A stretch of DNA of 64,000 nt from Pempheris klunzingeri (taxonomy: Eukaryota; Chordata; Actinopteri; Acropomatiformes; Pempheridae). The notes beneath the pieces are model-generated. The model saw only the letters and a program-made list of their open reading frames with translations. It made no database searches and was not told the origin of the DNA. The stretch is taken from assembly GCF_042242105.1 (NCBI RefSeq), contig NC_092012.1:13555470-13619469 (forward strand), read 5' to 3'. A program made the translations under genes and the position numbers. Each line of letters begins with the position of its first letter. The first letter of the stretch is position 1. This document shows, one piece after another, positions 1-14,015 of this stretch.

Positions 1-1699
1 ACCTTGATCAACTAGCCTAATTTTTTCCCCTGATTTTGATTTAATTTTATTGTTTCTTCCCAGAAACAATTGAATTAGAATAGTTAAAAAATACAATCAC
101 ATTCACCCTTCATCATGTATAATGTTGGTGTAATTATATGTAAACTCCTCTTCAGGCCATTAAACCCCCCCACACTGCCAGAAACAATACAAAGGACATG
201 ACCTTGGTCTTCTCAGTGGTATAGCTATGTCCCTGCTTGATACTGTTATAATTAAATAATGCCTACCTCTAACCATGTTGTTCTTTCACTTCCAGCACTG
301 AACTAACTCTGGCTCAGTAATTTTCTCTCTGTTTGTTATCCTTTTGCTCTTGTGTTCAACTTTATGTTTTCTCAATCTTTTTTTCTGCATATCACTTCAG
401 TTTCTTTCCAGCTTCACATTTTGGGTCCTCTTGTTCCTTTATGCCATGTCCTCTGTGTTCATCTAGACCTTTGTAAGTCTGCTTGTCTGCAGCTCTTCAC
501 TGTTTGATCTGTGAGTCGTAGGCACAGGAGAAGGGCACCTTCATTATTAAGAGGCAAGGTTCCTCACATGAAACACTTGTCTAAAAATATGCTAACCTCT
601 CATCTACCAGTGATCTCAGAGCAGCTGTCAGAAACTTACACAATCTCTCCGCTAGTGAACAAAGGACTAAACAGGCTGCCATCTTATTATACCAGAATGA
701 ATAAAGTGCTTAACCCACTGTTTTGACACTAGTAGGATGAGCATGAAACTGGGTATTGTCCCACTTAACAACGTAGACCTTTGTTGACGGTTGTGTTTTT
801 TTCATAAATTCTTAAATTGTACAGTTTTCTCAAAACCTCTCTGCAGTGCATTCAAGTGTGCTGTTCTAACTAGGTCATCTATGAATTTTCAGCTGATGAA
901 AAATAGCAGTCTGTCTTGGAAGAAAAGAGCATATCTTTGGAAAGGTACATTTGTCTTGATGGCTTGGTGGTTTTGATGTTATTGCAGCAATTATGATCGT
1001 TTTTATGCCTTCAGAGTTTAATTTAAAATGTCTAAGGGTCAGTCAGGGGATGAGGACCAGCTAACTGCTTGTCCCCCCGATCATCCTCTCTCCCTCCCAC
1101 TGTCTGGAGGTCTGTCAAGCACCTAACTCTAATCACAGCCAGCCAGTGAGCCTCTACCCTGAGGGGTCGCGTGGGCCAAGTCGTCTAGTGTCCTTCCACA
1201 ACTAATAACAGCTCTCCATCATCATCTCTGTCCGTCTCTCTCATCTCTCTGTCTCTGTAGCTACCCCGTAAGCTCCCTGCACCCATCTGCTGGCAGGCTC
1301 CTGGCCGTTTTCATGGAGCCCAGCGGACTGAGAACGATGGAACAGGATGATCGGGCCAAGAATATATGTGACAAGACAAGACACTGTCAGACAGTGAAAG
1401 AGAGACAGAAGGAGTGGGAAACCTTTGCTCTCTGCTTTCTAGAGAAATATGCTACAAGATAAAAATAGACACTCCCATTGAGGTTTGAGATTCTGTTGGT
1501 TTATTAATGAAATCAAACACAGCCAAGAGCACAAATATCCGCAAACACCAAATCAAATAATAGAGAAATAATAGGATAAAAGCAAAGCTGTGTATGCTGT
1601 GTATTAGGTCAGATCTATATTTGTTCAGACAGTTTTTCTAAATATGGACAGTAAACAAGCGGACCAAGCAGCACCCTGCTCTTATTCAACTGCTTTTAG

Positions 1700-2140
1700 A
1701 TATTTAGACATTAAAGCTGCAATAACTCCCACTTGGTGGCAGTAGAGCAAGCAATAAGCAATGAACACATTAGCAACGTTATGTTTTGGTTTATTTTTAA
1801 TTTTTTTTGCTCTGTTTTTGTCTCCACCAACTCCTGTAAAAAATGTATGGATATTTAGGTGCTAAATGTCCCAGTGTTTTCACCAGCTAGTTGCTAACTT
1901 TGTCTGGTGCTGTGCAGGTAGTGTACAATGTGTTTATCAGAGATTTATCACTAAAAACAGCTGCCTGCTGCTGCTGGAATGAAAGTAGTGAGACTGAACA
2001 AAAACATTAACTTTGTGGAAAACCAAAACAATGTGCTAAAAAAGGCTAAAAAACTTGGTAGAGCATTTGATCCACTTTTATTGTAAAAATATAGATTAGC
2101 GCAGCTTAAATGTGTTTTCAGAATTAAGGCGGTAGTCACT
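1700..2140. repeat. Interspersed repeat copy (unclassified teleost family)
   Basis: The segment with 'tctccaccaactc' followed by 'gctaaatg' and 'agctagttgctaac' recurs in reverse orientation at about 3700-3790, showing a dispersed element. It resembles a common fish non-autonomous repeat, but I cannot name the family. Confidence 0.4.
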
Positions 2141-3359
2141 GATCTACATCACAGCTGTTGGGGAAGTCAGGAATCATAATTATCTCATAAAACAGTCCAA
2201 TTGTTTTCCGTGTTCAAAGGAAAATATGCTTACATAAATGAAGAGATGCATGACTTGACATCTCAGATTGCTTGTTTGTGAATAAGAAGCGATACACAGG
2301 CAGACACTGATGTGGTGTGCAAGCAGACGCTGAGAAGCACTCATCCCAACATAACAGGGAGATATGATCTATTTTTACCAACTGTCACTCATTTAAAACC
2401 TAAATCCAAATACTTGCAGAGGAGCCTGTTTCAGTCAATGACAGCTGAACTTGCATGCATACAGGTGAGGGTGATGTGACGGTAAAATCATCCCTGAATA
2501 CATTTGCAGAGTTCGTCAGCACCGGTGCGCAGTGTTATGTGAAAGGTTTAATGTTCATCTGTGATTTGGAGCAGCAGCAGTTCTAGCCGTTGCCTACAAA
2601 ATCTGTCTTGTACTTATTACATCTTAGAGATAAAATCCCATAAGACACCAAATGCAGCTGTGATTATAGTTAATTATATTATTGTCAAAGGACAGATTTA
2701 GTTTCTCACTGATCTGTTATCTACAGACAAAGCCAGTATTTTCTCCCGCTGTGTTAAGTGAAATGTCCTCTAATCTCTTATGTGGGGCTTCTTGTTATGT
2801 AAGCCAGTTTGGGTCACTGTGGTAGACTTGCTGAAGCCATGCAATGTACTGGACATAATCACCCACCTGCAGATAACATTGATGGAAGCTCTGAAGCTGT
2901 TTGTGTTATAATCATCTCAGAAAGCTGTTGTTGCATCGAGGAGCTGCATCTTAATGAGCTCAGAGATTCACCACACATAGAGATGCAACAGGGAAATAAA
3001 TATGAATAAACTCAAAAGAGTTTACTGGCCCTGGACAACCTCCACTCTAAACATTGACTTTGTAAAAGCTGCAACAGTTCCTGAAATGGAGCATATCAGA
3101 GCCTGCGTCCATTCAGTAGAAGCCAAGAATACACTGTGCCCACACAGACTGTCAATGATGGGACGTTCAAATAGCAGATTGTGGACCACTCTCAGTATTT
3201 GGTCTATAATATAATCCTTCTGTGATTTAAGTGCTTTCAGTGTGGTTGACCATTCATAACCTTTAAATGAGAAATATGCACCATGTTACCGCAAGAAATG
3301 TGTGCTTGAGAACCAAGAGGCTCTCGTGGGAATGAAAGAGACAAACCTCACAGAAATTC

Positions 3360-3630
3360 ATCCATTGTCTATACTGCTTATCCTTCAGGGTCGCTGGGGG
3401 CTGGAGCCAATCACAGCTGACTTTGGGTGAGAGGCGGGGTACACCCTGGACTGGTCGCCAGTCAATCACAGGGCCGACACAGAGTCAGACAACCATTCAC
3501 ATTCACTCCTACGGGCAATTTAGAGTCACCAATTAACCTGCATGTCTTGAGGCTGTGGGAGGAAGCCGGAGTGCCCGGAGAAAACCCACGCAAGCACGGG
3601 GAGAACATGCAAACTCCACACAGACATTAA
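3360..3630 (-). repeat. RTE/Expander-like retroelement 3' segment
   Basis: This is the widespread teleost sequence that begins with an 'attcatccattg' end, continues through 'ggctggagccaatcacag', and ends in 'gagaacatgcaaactccaca'. The same core ('ctggagccaatc') appears in reverse orientation at 13399-13468 joined to an ATGG tail, and a related copy lies at 60680-60735. Orientation is inferred from the tail. The RTE/Expander class is from memory; an L2-like origin is an alternative. The open frames here are not a host gene. Confidence 0.6.
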
Positions 3631-3699
3631 CTTTGAAAATATAGATCTTTGAAAAATGTCACAAAAACTATTAGAGAAATAGGTTTCCAAAGGCTTAAC

Positions 3700-3790
3700 A
3701 GCCAGAATGAGAAGCTAAATAGCCACGTTTCCCTTAAGAGTTGGTGGAGACCAAAAACAAAGCTAAACGGAGAATGTACATTTACTGATA
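3700..3790. repeat. Inverted partner of the 1700-2140 repeat
   Basis: The reverse complement reads 'tttttggtctccaccaactc' and then a 'ctatttagct' segment, matching the core of the copy near 1815-1865. It is degraded and short. Confidence 0.35.
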
Positions 3791-5039
3791 TTTACATCAG
3801 GTAGCCAGAAACATAACTACAAATAAATGCTGATATTCCTCCATTGTGGCTGGATGTGTAAATAAGTAACTGTTTGCTAACACATGCGTAATAATATCTT
3901 TAAAAGATGATATGTCAGTACTGTGTTAAAAGCTTCCACTGACACTGAACACCCCTTTTAACATGATTACCGAAAGTGATGAAAGTGTGCAGGGAGCGAA
4001 TTTTGGATATTTTCACCCAAAATGTGATCAGAAACATTTTAGTTGGCTGTTATTTAGAGATAAACATTTAAAGCTCAACAGGGAATTAAATTTGATGTGT
4101 GCTGTTATTCAGACTTTGGGAGTGTACTTTGTTGGTACGGAGAGCCTGGGTGAGGATCACAGTTCCAATCACGACGGTGGGAACGCTATACTGCAAACGC
4201 TGAGTTGCACAATGCCAAACTGTACAGTATTAATCAACCAGGAAGTTGTTGCCACCCTTTATCAACTGGCATATCTGACTTTTTCAATTGTATGTCTGAG
4301 CCAGCAATCACAGTGAGTCAAGCATCCTAATGACTCTTCAGGCCGGCCACTGGTCCCCTTGGCAGCCTCTGGAGCCGGCAGTGGCTAGGGAGGAGAGATG
4401 ATTGGGGGGAAAAAAAGCGATGTAGGTCAGCACAAACGAGGCATCTTTTTAAAAAACCTGTCAGATCTAAGTGTGGAGCTCATTCACCATTTCCCTGGTT
4501 GCTGCTTCTGGATACAAGCAGGGAGCTGATTTAAGAGAGGCCATGAAAGGAAAGTGAGAAGGACGTCACAGCGAAGGTGACAGTGAGTGGTGGAAGGAGA
4601 AAAAAAAAAAAAAAAACTGCTCAGGGAGTCATTCAACAAATGTTATTGTCTTTTATCTCTAATTTTGAGAAGCTTATGACATCACTGCAGGTTATTTATG
4701 CACAGTGTGATTTACAAAAACAGCCACTCCCAGTGGATAAATCTGAAGAATGAGGCAGCAGAAGTCTATTCAAAGAGCATCGAGCCAGCTGAACACTGTA
4801 GATGGCTCCATTAGTTGTATTAGCCTGCGTGTCGAGGGGGGCAGTGGCCAAGTGATTTGTCCCTGTTGGTGGGGAGCGCTGAGTGGGCTGACATTGGAGC
4901 CCGGGCCTCATCCATCATGGGACATGGGACCTATATTGCGTTTCATGGTCTCCTGGGGCTAGTGTATGATCAGCAAGACCCAGATACAGTATGTTTATGG
5001 AGACACACTTCCTATTCAGGCCCTGCTGGTAACCCTCAT

Positions 5040-5240
5040 CCCTCATGTTCTCACCCGTCCATCCACTTTCCCCTCCCTCTACCTCTGCTTCCCATTCCTC
5101 TCCCCATCCCCTCATCAATATCCTCTCCACCCTCCGTAGCCCTCATTTTCTTTCGCAATAAGACTTTGTCTCCTCATCTCTCCTTCATTCCCTCTCCACC
5201 TCTGCCTACTCTATCAATCTCTCCTCCACTCTTTATTTAA
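5040..5240. repeat. Pyrimidine-rich (CT) low-complexity tract
   Basis: About 200 bases are dominated by C and T on the plus strand, with runs such as 'cctctccccatcccctc'. The tract sits in non-coding DNA. Open frames across it are a composition artefact. Confidence 0.6.
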
Positions 5241-6933
5241 TTGCCAAAATAAGAAAAAAAAAGGTTCAATAGGTGCAGTGCTCTTATGCCAGTTTCTCTC
5301 CTTCTCTTTCTCCTTTTCCTTTCTTATTCACTAATCCACCCTTTCCTGAGGGTGTTTACTGGCCTTGTGACGGGATGATGTCACAGCAGTGCTCCTCTGT
5401 CAACGTAGATGACTGTCAGCTCGGCCAGACTCTGATAAATCTGCTTCATTGCTGAACGTTGGAAAAAGGAATGAGTTTCCCTTGTGGACAGTGTTCATGT
5501 ATACAGTATATTTGCTCAAACACCCATGAGCTTTCTCTAACCTCCCTGTTTGACCTTTAAGTGCCTACGCTAGTTGCAAGTGTTAACATTTAAGGTTTGG
5601 CTCCAAATGTTTTGCATACACACCACAGTTTTAATGCTTTATACACCCAGTCTCAGCGGTATTTCTCGCTTGTTTAATTCACCAAAATGAAAAATGTCTA
5701 TTGTTTCATATTGGTCTCTCACATGAAGACAGCTATGAAAATAAATGTAATAAAACTTTGTCACTTTATAACTTATCTCATATCCTAGGGCAGGTTAGCT
5801 CAATTATTTTGGTATGACTTCCAGAGAATGATAGCTAAATTTGATAGAGGGTAATATACCAACAAAAATAGCTTTTTCAAATGAGCCCTCTGATCCACTT
5901 TCTCTACTTCTTCTCTGGTTGATCTGTATTTAGTAACATTGTACACAGTGGACTTTTAAATTATAAGCATATATAATAATTTTTTATTAAATTCTACACG
6001 CACAGAGTGAAGCATCTTCTCATTCATTCCTGGCTGTTATAAATTGCCTCTCTGTACCACTAACTACTAATTTATTTGGACGAGAAATGTTCCTGCTGCC
6101 CAGGTTATGTTCACTGGCAATGTTTTTCCACTGAAGGAAGTGTTGCATTTTTACTACACATGAGTCATAGGGAGGATATCAGGGTCTTTGATTCTGGAGA
6201 CCTGAGGGTGATTTCATAAAGACTGGCTTAGATCGAACTAATAGTCAGACACTTAAAGCCGCCTGTGACTGCTAGGTTAGGACTAAATTAAGACTTTTTT
6301 TTAAAGTTAGAAATACGATTGACTGAGCAGCTGCGTCAAAGCGCTCAGCACCGTTCATCCCAACAGAAAATATTTGCTCCTCCCTAGTGGAGGAGCACTA
6401 ACAAGGATAGTTAACTGTGAAAATTCAGGAAATAGTGTAACAATAACAAAAACTTCCAGTAGCTTACTGGAGCTGAAGCAGACCTGAGATGTCGTGGCTT
6501 CTTAATTTGGCAGAGCTCAGTATTTCTGCCTGTCAGTTGGGCTCAGGAAAATTTCTTCAGGCAAACAAAAACGACTGCTGTATATTTCCAACACGAAAAC
6601 TCTTTCCTGTCTTGTTACTTGTTCCACAGTGTTGCTTTTTTAAAAGAATATTTCTATTGCAGAGTATTGTTTGATACAGTCGATATTGGTACATAAAAGC
6701 TATTTTATTTATCCATATTTCCCCTAATAACTACATTATAGCAGCATAAAAGAGCAGTTATAATTATTTGGTGGATTTTGTACACATCAATGGGTGAGGT
6801 ATTCAAAAAGCATGACTCATGTTAGAAAACAAGAGAACAAACAATGAAAGCAAAAAGTGTGTAAAACTACTTAAATATGCAGCTGTTACAGGATTAATAT
6901 TGTTGATCCTCCATCCCACACCCTCATCCTCCG

Positions 6934-7340
6934 TCAGATCCCGTAGATGTCTAACACTGGTCCCCGTGCCTTATCAAACACTCTCCTCTTTCCTACAGTG
7001 TTGAATCTAATCTCCTCCAGATGGGGAATCTCGCCCAGCTCTCTCAGCCACATCTCAAAACAAGAAACAGCATCAGATCCCCATAATCGCAGTAAAGTAT
7101 GTTTTTTAGCCGATGCACTGCTCAGATGCAACAGCCATTTGTCGCTGCCAGAGTTTGGAGCAGTGTCACCCACAGACCCGACAGGGGCCACAAGAGGGTT
7201 GGGCTCGCATTGTTTATGAGTAAAAATCAAATCAATCAAAAGTCCCTCACCAATATTGTTGACAAACCACAAATTACGAGCCATGCACATTTTTCTTTCG
7301 TTGTTTGTCATTTGGTGCCGTTGGTCAGCTGGTGTCACTC
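6934..7340 (-). pseudogene. LINE (L1/Tx1-like) ORF2 C-terminal remnant
   Basis: The minus-strand frame from 7338 to 6934 has no stop for 134 codons. Its second half follows the layout of the tail of L1/Tx1-type ORF2 proteins: basic KK..LLRLW, then an aromatic F.MWL, then an acidic LEEIRF, then a GK..VFDK.RGPVLD ending. No endonuclease or reverse-transcriptase domain is visible next to it, so this would be a 5'-truncated dead copy. The assignment rests on motif spacing recalled from the family. A chance ORF is possible but less likely given the length and the motif order. Confidence 0.5.
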
Positions 7341-10300
7341 ACTGTTACCATGGAACCATGGCTCTGTGTCCTGAGTTAGCCTGGGCGTAGGGTGTAGGTG
7401 TAAAATAAGTCTGTCTTTGTTTTCTAACTGTCTTACATGTGTTACACTACGCTGAGAGCAAAAAATCAATTTGTTGTTGTAAATATATATAAACATGAAT
7501 ATGTATATATCAATATAATGTATAAACATCATTTCTGAGAGATGGGGTTGTCTCATTGCACTGTGCTAACAGGTCAAGAGGTTATTTGTCAAATAACTAA
7601 AAAAGACCTAATAAAATACTATAGTTAAAGTGAAACATAAGCACATATGAACGTAATAATGTGGTGAAGCGCTTCGAACGCATAATTGTAGACTGATTCT
7701 GCTAAATATTCTATTTGGAAGCATTTGATATTGTTTTCATTCCCATCAGTTCTCACACCTCATACTTGTTATATTTAGAAAACAAAAACTCCACGTCTGC
7801 TTCATATTGTGCTGTCAAGATTCTAAGCAAACAGATGGCTGCTAGATTTGCTTGCAGAACAGACATGCCATTACTTTGCTGTGTCTCAGCTACGAGGAGA
7901 GGCATGCAGCGAGACATTATGGTCACAAAGAGCAAAGATTTGGTTATGACAGGTGTGTAAAGACACAAATTGCTCTGCCTGCTACGTTGAATGTATTTTT
8001 TATTTTTTTTTCCTGATTCAGTCGCTCTTCCTGTAATCATATACATGACATACCTTTATCAAAGCTGGGTGAATGAAGCATGTACTTTTCATTTATTCAG
8101 CCTTTCTTAATCAGTGCTAAACACAGTCGCCAACAGACAACACACACGTGAAATAGGAGGAGATAAGACGTCTCTGCATCGTCCCCTGGGAGGTAACAAC
8201 CTGCTTTGTCCAATTACGCAGAAGATGGCTTACAACTCAGTCCCAGATTGAGGCCATAAGGTCAAAAGTCGGGGTTTTGAGTTTCACTGCGTCTGATCGA
8301 AGTGGTCATTCTCCGGGGACATTGCCCTCAACCTCCAGGAGGATTACATGTGTGTCTGCTCATTAGTTCTGCTTTATAGACGTGCGGGTAGTTCATTTGC
8401 ATTTCCTTACTGTTGAAAAAGTGAGGGGAGAGATCAGAGCTCGTTTCAGTATGATGAGAAAGTCGTTGCCTGTTGTTTTGAGTATCATGGCTGGAGGTTG
8501 TTCTGTATTTTTCTTTTCTTTTTTTTCGGCATTTGTGAATCAGCCATTTTCAGCATGAGCTCACTCATACCCAGTGTTATGTGTTGCAGTGTGTTTGCAG
8601 GGTCACAGGAGGTTGAAGAAGTGTAGGTATGAGGGAAGTCAAAGAGTGTGTTCCAGGAGTGCGTTTCAAAGGCTCTCTGAATGTTTGGTCCCTTTGCCCT
8701 GTGGGCTTTTTGCTATTTTCAATATATGCCCCTCTCTGTGGAGCTTCCTTGGATTTTACTGCCCTCTTTTGAAGGCTCCTGTTACCATGGTTACAGCAAC
8801 CCCGTGTAAAATACATGATGGTAGTGAGTACAACCTTAAGTGGGAGCACACATTTCAGTAGTCATGGTTACAACAACCTCCAAAGAATGAATTATGTAAC
8901 CGGTGTTGTGTTTTACACGAGATAGTCGCTTACAGCTTACAGCTACAGATATTTGTCCTTCTGTTTGGGCAAATTTCAGAGTTTATCCCCATGACATGAT
9001 GCATGTGAACTAAGTTTTATTTTCTGATGATTGCAAAAAAACGTTTGTTTTATTTCTGGTTTCGTAAGTCAGTCAAAATAACTGCAGTATGTAGAATTCA
9101 CATGGTTTTAGTGAGAATTAATCGAGCGGAAAGAGTGGAATTTCTCCGCTTGTTTCCTCAGGAGTATTTCTGCAACACGTCTCATCATTTTCCTTATATA
9201 TCTGGACATAATGCTAATTTGAGGATGTTATCATGTCTGGTTGTGATATTATGCAGCCCTAGTGCCGTGCTGCTGCCTATGTATATGTGTGTGTGTGTGT
9301 CTGTGTGTTCGACAGTGAGTAAATGTATATTTACACGCATGGATGAACTCACCTCACTACCACACCCAATTGCTCCACGTCCTCCGGCCGTTGTCGTGTG
9401 ATTTGAGGTCATTCTGTGCAACAGCAGGTCTTTATTTGCTTTTTATGTAACCATACGTTAATCTGTGGTGACTATGAAAGCAAACACCATAGCTGTACTT
9501 GTCCGATAGTCCTTTAGGTTTTGATGAAACAAGTGTATTATTACATGTTTCTGTTTCCCCAAAATATATTCAGGAAAAGGCAGCACTCCAGCGGAGTGCA
9601 AAAAAAAACAAAGAGACGACTGCACTTGCATAGCTGCAAGAAGATCAACAAGGCAGGAGGGAAAAGTAAGACAGAAAAAAGATCTGCCTAATTAAAAGTA
9701 AGGAATTGTTTTGAGGAAATAAATGTATTTTGCCTTTTTTTAGGCAGAACACCCAACTAAAATTCGAACACTTCTCGCACACTAAAATGGGAAGTGTGTG
9801 AGTTTCCTCTTATGAATTCTTTACTTCTCTTAGAATATGACATATGATGTCATGACTGTAACAAGCAATCAGTAGGATTTATTTTCACATTATTTGGCTG
9901 CTTCATATTTGTGGCTTTACCTTCTGTCAGATAAATTTACGAGTTGACACTGACTATGAAGTGAAATGTACACGTGTTATGTTTTTAGATGATAAATTAG
10001 GTCGTCAGCCTGAAGTGAGGGTACTATTACTGTAATAAAACCCTCTCTCCAGCTTTCATTTTCTACTTTTTGACAAATGTCGTGTTCGGATCGCCTGGTT
10101 AACTGCCATGTCTGTCTGCCCGCTGAACACCTAATTGTGTGTCTGCGTGTCTCAAGTTGGATTGAAAGGAAAGATTTAGACTACAGTATCTGCTCTGTTC
10201 GTTTATTGTCCCACAAACTTTTTTTTTTGATGCAACTGCATAAATGTGCAGCATTTACAATGCAAGTGCTACAAAGGCAGACAGCTTAGAAAGGGTGGTA

Positions 10301-13194
10301 TATGCAAGGCTGCATTAACAACAACAGTCATATGTGCTGTGTTATGGTATTGCTTGTGCTCTGCATGGCAGCGATGATTTATAGCCAAATATTCACAGTG
10401 ACACAGTAGAATGAAATGCAGATCTCCATTGTAAATAATGGAGAAAATTCCCGGCTGTGTTTATGTAAGGTTGATTTCTCAAGAGTAATGTGGTCTCTGT
10501 CTTGTGTGTTGGGTGTTGATTTACTAGGGTTCAATGGGCTGTCACTGAGCGATCCCCTCCTACAAGTAAGCATTTATAGACTCTTTGGTAGAGACTCAGC
10601 TGACAGGTATATATTATGTGCTCTATAGTCAAAGTGAGGAATGCATCTAAAGAATCATCCGTGTTGCTGAGCTGGAGAGGGGAGTAGGGGGATAGAGGGA
10701 CACATATGACACAATGCATCCTCATCCTAAGAGCTTTTTATAAATAACGCTTTAAAAGTGAAGGTGAGCGCTGTTGTGCCATAAAGGTTACCTGGAAGAT
10801 AAACAACCAAGCAGGCATAACAATGCAGAGGATAAAGTTAATTTTACATTTTCACGCACTAAAAGCACAATTTAGATTTAAAGTGGCAACTGACACTCAA
10901 ATGTCAGAGGATCAGAATTACGATGAGAACAGTTTTCAAACCAGTCCCTACCATTTGTTTTAGATATACCGTATGTTTGAAAACTCACTTATTTTAAGGT
11001 TATGAGCATCTGAACATTGATTTTCATTTCGTAGTTGATAAATTGAAAATACAGGCTGGATGTTTTGACCCTGACATTTTCTATGTTCATTCAAGTCTTT
11101 AATTTCTATCCAGAAAACTGAATCCGTCTGAGATTCTCTGAATGAAGAACACTTAGGAAAAAACAACAATCTCTATTCTATGTCTATTCTTTTCTGTCTA
11201 CTCTTTTGTTCTTGCTAATGTAATAAATTCCGCTCAGAAACTCTTTTTGTTCCACTCTGAACCTAGTTGGACACCTTTTTAACCAACTGATCACAGTCCC
11301 ATTTCCCAAAAGCAGCATCATTAAGACTAATATGATGAAAGACCCATTATAACTCTGTGGGCAAAGATCCTGTTAGTGTTAATGTAGACAAGCTAATTAG
11401 ACAAATTCACAAGTATTCCTGCAAGAAACAGAATCATCATAATAATTCAATTCATGGACATACACACACAATGATAACATAATAGACAATAAAAACAATA
11501 AACTTCGCAATATTGGTTCTTTCAGATTGCTTGGAAAAAGAACAAATTATCTTAAGTGTTGTGTTGCTATAATACAAAGATTATTGCTTTTTTAGCGAAG
11601 GGCCTAAAATGGGTAAAACAGTGGGTCCCTGAAAACAGAGACCACAGGTGGGAGTCATGGCAGTGACAGCCAGGTGTGATGTGTGTGACTGCGATGTGTT
11701 ATGTAATTATTTTAAAGTCAACACATTGTTCCCTGATCTGTTAGGGACTGATATTAGAGGCTAGAATTGAACATGCTTTCTCTGCATACAGCAGTCTGAC
11801 CTGAGAAATAATGTCTCAGATGTTTTTTTCAGCAGATACATAAAATAGTAAGCTGTATTTGGCAAGCCTCTGAAACAGAAACCATTGCGTATTGAATTAA
11901 ATCTACACTGCATTGTTGGGGCTCTGACCTGCAGATCACAGGAAATGAACGCAGAGTGATGAGTCAATTCTTTTTTTTTTTTTGCCCTTCCACACCATAT
12001 ACTTTTCGCCTCCTCTCTCTGTTTCTTTTTTTCACTCTCGCTTGTCTCTTTGCTGTACCATCCCTGTCTGTCTCTCACCCCTCCTTCTCCAGCCTCCTTC
12101 TATTTTGCTTGCCCATGTAACGTGTCAGTTTGCTTCCTCTCTCTGTTTTAGAGCATCCGACTCTTTACCCAAACCAAATCTGGTTTGTTTTGTTTCCAGG
12201 CTTTTATCGTCTCCCTTGCTCTCCTCAGTTTCTCTCCCAGCTAATTCTTGTGTGTGTTATTGTGTGTGTGTCTCTCTGTCTCACAGTAATTTGAGTCGGT
12301 AACCTCACACTGTTCATTCTATTAATCCTCCAGGTCTTAACAAAGACAAATCCTCTCCTTCACTTTTTCTCAACCTCTGTGCACAGATAAGTCTTCAAAT
12401 TTATCTTACCTTCTCGGATCATCTTCCCCACAATACCTTCTTCTAATCTCACTTCTGTTTTTACCTTTGTGTTTTACAGCTCACCTGCTCCCTCACTCTC
12501 TATTTCTGTCTCCCTGACTATTTCTGTTTTTTCTCTCTGGGTCGTGTCTCTCGCAGCGATAAGAGCTCATTTGTCTTATTTGTCAATATGCCTAGACTGG
12601 TATCAGATCTTTGTATTCTCCCAGTTCACCAAATTGTTACATAATATGAACCAGGAGCAATTTTTACTCCTCTAATTATAGTATTTTCTTTTTCTCTTTC
12701 TTTTAAGAGGATTATCAGTCAGATCTATTATTGTTTGTTTCTGAAGGTCTCATACTGTAAAGTTGGCGTTGGTTGATGACATAGTTTTGCGCATGAACAA
12801 TCCTCAGAGTTTGAGACGTGACAGCTGGTGATGGAGAAAATTTCACATTAGTGTATGTTTAGCTTGGGGCTTTGTTTGCTCTAATTATACTCAAACATAG
12901 CAAGATTCTTTTTCCAGAAGACTCTTTGTATCTTTATCAAATTCAATACTGTTGCAGTCCACGGCAGTGAGGCTACACTCACATGTAGCTGGTGAACAAT
13001 TCGATCCAAGTACCCAGTGAGTGAGCACCCTGTAGCTTACTCACTTTCTTACCAAGAGTAAAATGAAAAGATATGACTCTATGTTCTTATGTTTGTGTGG
13101 TAAATATGAAGCTACTGCCACCACAGAGAGTGGAAACAGTTAGGAAACAGTAGTTTCCAGGCAAACAGTGGAGAATCCAAGTCTCTAGTCTGCC

Positions 13195-13290
13195 AGCTAA
13201 TTAGTTAGCTTTAAAGGTACTGGCAAGCCGAGTTTGTTACCTTTGAACAGAGCCAAGGTAGTTGTCTTAATGCTAAGCTAAGTTAAACAT
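13195..13290. repeat. Teleost short repeat fragment
   Basis: It contains 'acagagccaaggtag' followed by 'cttaatgctaagctaag', which matches a very common fish repeat core as I remember it. It is a fragment without clear ends. Confidence 0.4.
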
Positions 13291-13398
13291 ATTTAGAATT
13301 AAGAGAAATATTTACCAAAATTGCTGAACCAATATTGAACTAGTGTTTTTTACATTGCTGTAGAAAGTTTCACAAATTCATCAAGAACCATTGTGTTG

Positions 13399-13468
13399 TC
13401 CCCACCTCTCGCCCAGTCAGCTGGGATTGGCTCCAGCTCCCTGGATGGATGGATGGATGGATGGATGG
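13399..13468 (+). mobile_element. 5'-truncated retroelement with ATGG tail and 12-bp TSD
   Basis: A 70-bp insert ends in six copies of GGAT/ATGG. It is flanked on both sides by the identical 12-mer 'accattgtgttg' (13387-13398 and 13469-13480), a textbook target-site duplication. The body matches the core of the 3360-3630 repeat in opposite orientation. Together these show target-primed retrotransposition with severe 5' truncation. Confidence 0.75.
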
Positions 13469-14015
13469 ACCATTGTGTTGGGTGCTCTTCTGTTGGTTAT
13501 GTTCTTGGAGAACAAACAGCCCAACTAAGAATATCTACCGAAAAGTAGCCTACTTGCGCTTTCAGCTGCCTCCCTCTGTCACATAACCCTCACCCTGCAA
13601 GCTGTATCTCTCCCTCATTAGTCTCACACAACAGTCTCCATTTTTTTTTGGAAGGTTTCTACAACATTTTAGGAACAGGGTGCTTTCATTCAGCTGCAGA
13701 AGTATTGAAGATGTTGGGTACTGATGTCGGGCCATAGGGCCTTGCTTGCGATTGATTTTCCAGTTAGTGTTTGACTTGTCCTTGTTCACAGGGGCAGGAC
13801 CTTCCCCAAAAAGGTTGCCAGAAACTCATAAGCAAACATCTATCTAAAATATTGTATGCTGGAGCTTGAACATTCCCTTTATTGGAACTGAAGGACCAGG
13901 TCCAAGCCATGACAAACCTCAAGATTGAAAGTACAAAAAAGTGTGGGGACACCAGCACTGAATATGAGCATGTTTATGCAAATGTCTGTGTGTGTGTTTG
14001 TACCCATTTTAACAG

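Larger units (their letters stand above)
1..14015. other. syt7 upstream intron/flank, no coding exon recognised
   Basis: I found no exon I can defend in this stretch. It should hold upstream introns of syt7, and possibly alternative linker exons, because the first recognisable syt7 exon (14016) begins inside a codon. It contains repeat remnants (about 1700-2140, 3360-3630, 3700-3790, 6934-7340, 13195-13290, 13399-13468), a pyrimidine-rich stretch at 5040-5240 and a short TG run near 9285-9310. The signal-anchor exon of synaptotagmin-7 was looked for and not seen, so it is probably before base 1. Confidence 0.5.

Noticed and set aside
3427-3630. 67-codon ORF
   Set aside because: It is inside a common retroelement 3' segment.
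4857-5240. 127-codon plus-strand ORF ending in Pro/Ser/Leu
   Set aside because: It is mostly the CT-rich tract and has no syt7 linker similarity or matching splice phase.
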